Source: Mycolicibacterium sp. CBMA 226 (GTDB taxonomy: Bacteria; Actinomycetota; Actinomycetes; Mycobacteriales; Mycobacteriaceae). Taken from it: DNA of 64,000 nucleotides. A program made the position numbers and the translations under genes. Below, in pieces: positions 62,339-64,000 of this stretch. Position 1 is the first letter of the stretch, and each line of letters begins with the position of its first letter. The stretch lies in contig NZ_VTGY01000011.1 in assembly GCF_009729075.1 (NCBI RefSeq), positions 186,001 to 250,000 on the forward strand, written 5' to 3'. A model generated the notes under the pieces. The model saw only the letters and a program-made list of their open reading frames with translations, did no database searches and had not been told where the DNA came from.

Positions 62339-62369
62339 CTGGGCCGCCCTCAGTTCGAGGGCGGCCCAG
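62339..62369 (+). terminator. Terminator after kshA-like gene
   Basis: CTGGGCCGCCCT (62339-62350) and AGGGCGGCCCAG (62358-62369) form a perfect 12-bp stem with a 7-base loop, 13 bp after the stop codon. Confidence 0.85.
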
Positions 62370-62392
62370 GCTCGGATCGGTGTCGGTGCGGC

Positions 62393-62653
62393 TCAGCGGG
62401 TCGGCGGCGTCTGCACGATGGCTGCGAGCTGGCCCAGGTTCTGCAGCTTATCCATGTCCGGAGCGGACGGGACCGGGACGGCGGAGAACGCCGGCAGTAC
62501 CGGGTCGGCCGGCTTGTCCTGCAGCATGCCGAGGGCCATGTAGCCGGCCACGCCCAAACCTGCCGCCGTCAGCACCACCGCAGCGGTGGAACGCCGGAAC
62601 AGCTGCCGCAGGGGGCCGATGTTTCCGGTCGTCTGATGGGTCAGGGTGGTCAT
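62393..62653 (-). CDS. Small single-pass membrane protein
   Basis: Protein of 86 aa with a cytoplasmic N-terminus, one membrane helix (about residues 24-42) and a Pro-rich extracytoplasmic tail. Start ATG 62653 with GAGGCACGGCA upstream. I recognise no family. It may be a small membrane-anchored partner or an orphan. An AT-rich palindrome 144 bp upstream may hold its promoter. Confidence 0.6.
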   Translation of the reverse strand: MTTLTHQTTGNIGPLRQLFRRSTAAVVLTAAGLGVAGYMALGMLQDKPADPVLPAFSAVPVPSAPDMDKLQNLGQLAAIVQTPPTR

Positions 62654-62796
62654 TGCCGTGCCTCTTCTCGGTGAAGATCACGACCGATGTGGTCGTTGGT
62701 CTGTTCAACAACCATGCGCCCCGAAAACCTTCCCCGCAAGCCTTTATTTGATCGGCTAATTTTCCGAAAACCCCATTTGACCTGGGTAAACATCAT

Positions 62797-62814
62797 TTAG
62801 ATAGTATAATCTAA
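62797..62814. promoter_or_regulatory. AT-rich palindrome with -10-like sequence
   Basis: TTAGAT-AGTATA-ATCTAA is a perfect 6-bp inverted repeat in a strikingly AT-rich patch; TATAAT lies within it on the plus strand and TATACT on the minus strand. The gap 62654-62924 holds no gene otherwise. Confidence 0.4.
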
Positions 62815-62924
62815 GTAACGAAGATCACGCCCGCGCCAGCGGTCTGGTACGGGATGGGCAGTGCCGCAGCGGGTTGCGGCAGCCGGGCAGGCGGCCAGGG
62901 GCGCCGATCGGTTAGCCGACGGGG

Positions 62925-63842
62925 CTACCCGACAGCGGCCGGGTTCAGGTTCCGCCGCAGGAACTCCACCTGGCTGGCAAAGAAGTCGCGGGCCACCTGA
63001 GACTTGGCGGCGATGGCGTCGAAACCGTGGTAGGCGCCCGGCACCACTTCCAGTTCGCACGGCACGCCCGCCGACCGCAACCGCTCGGCGTAGTCGACGT
63101 CCTCGTCGTGGAAGACGTCGAACGTCCCGACCCCGACCCACGCCGGCGGCAGGCCCGACAGATCGGTCCGTCGCGCGGGAACGGCCGCGGCCGGATCAGC
63201 GCCGCCGAGGTACGCGCGCCAGCCGAAGCGGTTGGACTTCTGCGTCCACAACCGGTGCCCGGGGTGGTCGAGTCCGGGCCGGGTGCCCGACCGATCGTCG
63301 ATCATCGGATACACCAGAAGCTGGGCGGCCAAATCGATTTCACCGCGGTCGTAGGCCAGCTGGGCCACTGCCGCGCTCAGGCCACCGCCGGCACTGGCGC
63401 CGCCGACCGCCACCCGCGTCGGATCCACCGCCGGCAGATCGACCAGCCAGCGCAGCGCCGTGTAGCAGTCCTCCAGCCCGGCCGGGTACGGGTTGTCGGG
63501 TGCCAACCGGTACTTGACGGCGGCCACGGTGACGCCCAGCTCGTCGGCGAAACGCCGGCACAACACATCGTCCTGCGCCGGGCTGCCGATCAGGTAGCCG
63601 CCGCCGTGAATCCACAGCAGCGCGCCGCCCGGGCCGGTTCGGGTGGCCGGACGGTGCAGCCGGACGCCGACACCCGACGGCAGGGTCAGCACCTCGGTGC
63701 CCTCGGGAACGCGGCGTTCCTGCAGGTTGGACAGCAGGCGGACGACGCGGAGGTTCCACGGCGTGACGGGGCTGCGCGGCACGAAGCGGGCGGCGCGTGC
63801 CAGCTCGGGGTGGAACTCGACTGTTTGGGAGAGGACCGACAT
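62925..63842 (-). CDS. lipW: HSL-type esterase/lipase LipW
   Basis: Alpha/beta hydrolase of 305 aa of the hormone-sensitive lipase group. The oxyanion motif is WIHGGGYLIGS, the nucleophile is in VGGASAGGGLS, and the acid and His are in GTFDVFHDEDVDYAERL and YHGFDAI. No signal peptide. Close to remembered Rv0217c. ATG 63842. Confidence 0.88.
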   Translation of the reverse strand: MSVLSQTVEFHPELARAARFVPRSPVTPWNLRVVRLLSNLQERRVPEGTEVLTLPSGVGVRLHRPATRTGPGGALLWIHGGGYLIGSPAQDDVLCRRFADELGVTVAAVKYRLAPDNPYPAGLEDCYTALRWLVDLPAVDPTRVAVGGASAGGGLSAAVAQLAYDRGEIDLAAQLLVYPMIDDRSGTRPGLDHPGHRLWTQKSNRFGWRAYLGGADPAAAVPARRTDLSGLPPAWVGVGTFDVFHDEDVDYAERLRSAGVPCELEVVPGAYHGFDAIAAKSQVARDFFASQVEFLRRNLNPAAVG

Positions 63843-63948
63843 CCGACCGACATTACTGACCGGAGCCGGTCAGGGACACGCCTCTGGTTCACGCACAGGA
63901 AACTCGTTGTCCTGCGCGAAACTGCGCACCAGTGTTCACTGAAACGCT

Positions 63949-64000
63949 ATGACTTCCACGCCGCACACGCATGTCGAGCCACCCGGTCTGACGGCCGAAG
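63949..64000 (+). CDS. Start of an unidentified gene, truncated by the window edge
   Basis: Seventeen codons from ATG 63949 (MTSTPHTHVEPPGLTAE) remain open to the window end. The place matches Rv0218, a membrane protein, but the visible part is too short to identify. It is divergent from lipW. Confidence 0.45.
   Translation, partial: MTSTPHTHVEPPGLTAE

Overview
The window comes from a GC-rich mycobacterium, most likely a fast-growing environmental Mycolicibacterium-type species. The evidence is an mce1-type operon, MmpL3 and MmpL11, OmamA/OmamB, Zmp1, a RicR-type copper repressor, SigG, hemophore-related proteins and a gene order that follows the M. tuberculosis Rv0170-Rv0218 segment almost gene for gene. 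Loci absent from that reference segment, as I remember it, interrupt the order. Orthology statements rest on recall of those proteins and were not checked by alignment.

Region by region: (1) 1-8995 is the 3' part of an mce1 operon, from the end of mceB through mceC-F and four Mce-associated membrane proteins, most joined by short stop/start overlaps. (2) 9.4-12.2 kb holds a large exported PE-PPE-like protein with a Lys/Thr-rich tail. (3) 12.3-24.3 kb is a mosaic: pirin with divergent MarR, a secreted protein, SDR, NDMA-type alcohol dehydrogenase, sigG, monoacylglycerol lipase, a hydrolase-like lipoprotein lacking its nucleophile, DUF2786 and metallohydrolase genes, DUF4331, O-methyltransferase, a PhlG-like hydrolase and an SPW protein. 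(4) 24.4-33.8 kb: a gene remnant, an ankyrin protein, ilvD with divergent ricR, a thiamine-binding-like protein, L,D-transpeptidase, zmp1, omamA-omamB. (5) 33.2-46.9 kb is an envelope block: XRE regulator, mmpL11, two hemophore-like genes, DUF3054, a frameshifted M23 lipoprotein, a YbhN-like protein, an AI-2E transporter, mmpL3, an NYN protein and trmB. (6) 46.9-53.3 kb: an Rv0209-like protein, pckA, a cation/Ca exchanger-like protein and a GMC oxidoreductase. (7) 53.6-62.3 kb is a lipid/steroid-type catabolic block: fadD4-like ligase, double-hotdog hydratase and PucR-type regulator, then SnoaL-like, acyl-CoA synthetase, KstD-like and KshA-like genes. (8) A small membrane protein, lipW and the first codons of one more gene close the window.

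The parts fit together around the envelope and lipid economy: Mce1 lipid import, OmamA/B supporting Mce systems, MmpL3/MmpL11 lipid export, hemophore-like proteins, lipases, acyl-CoA ligases and ring-attacking redox enzymes.

The least expected structure is non-coding. Several different palindromic repeats sit between genes, some touching stop codons. One of them, first seen as a perfect hairpin at 38322-38370, has a relative lying in frame inside an acyl-CoA synthetase gene at 58291-58343, where it is translated. Tandem dyad operators at 57194-57248 and nested palindromes on a leaderless promoter at 53554-53585 are candidate control sites for the catabolic block. I saw no CRISPR array, tRNA, rRNA, insertion sequence or prophage.
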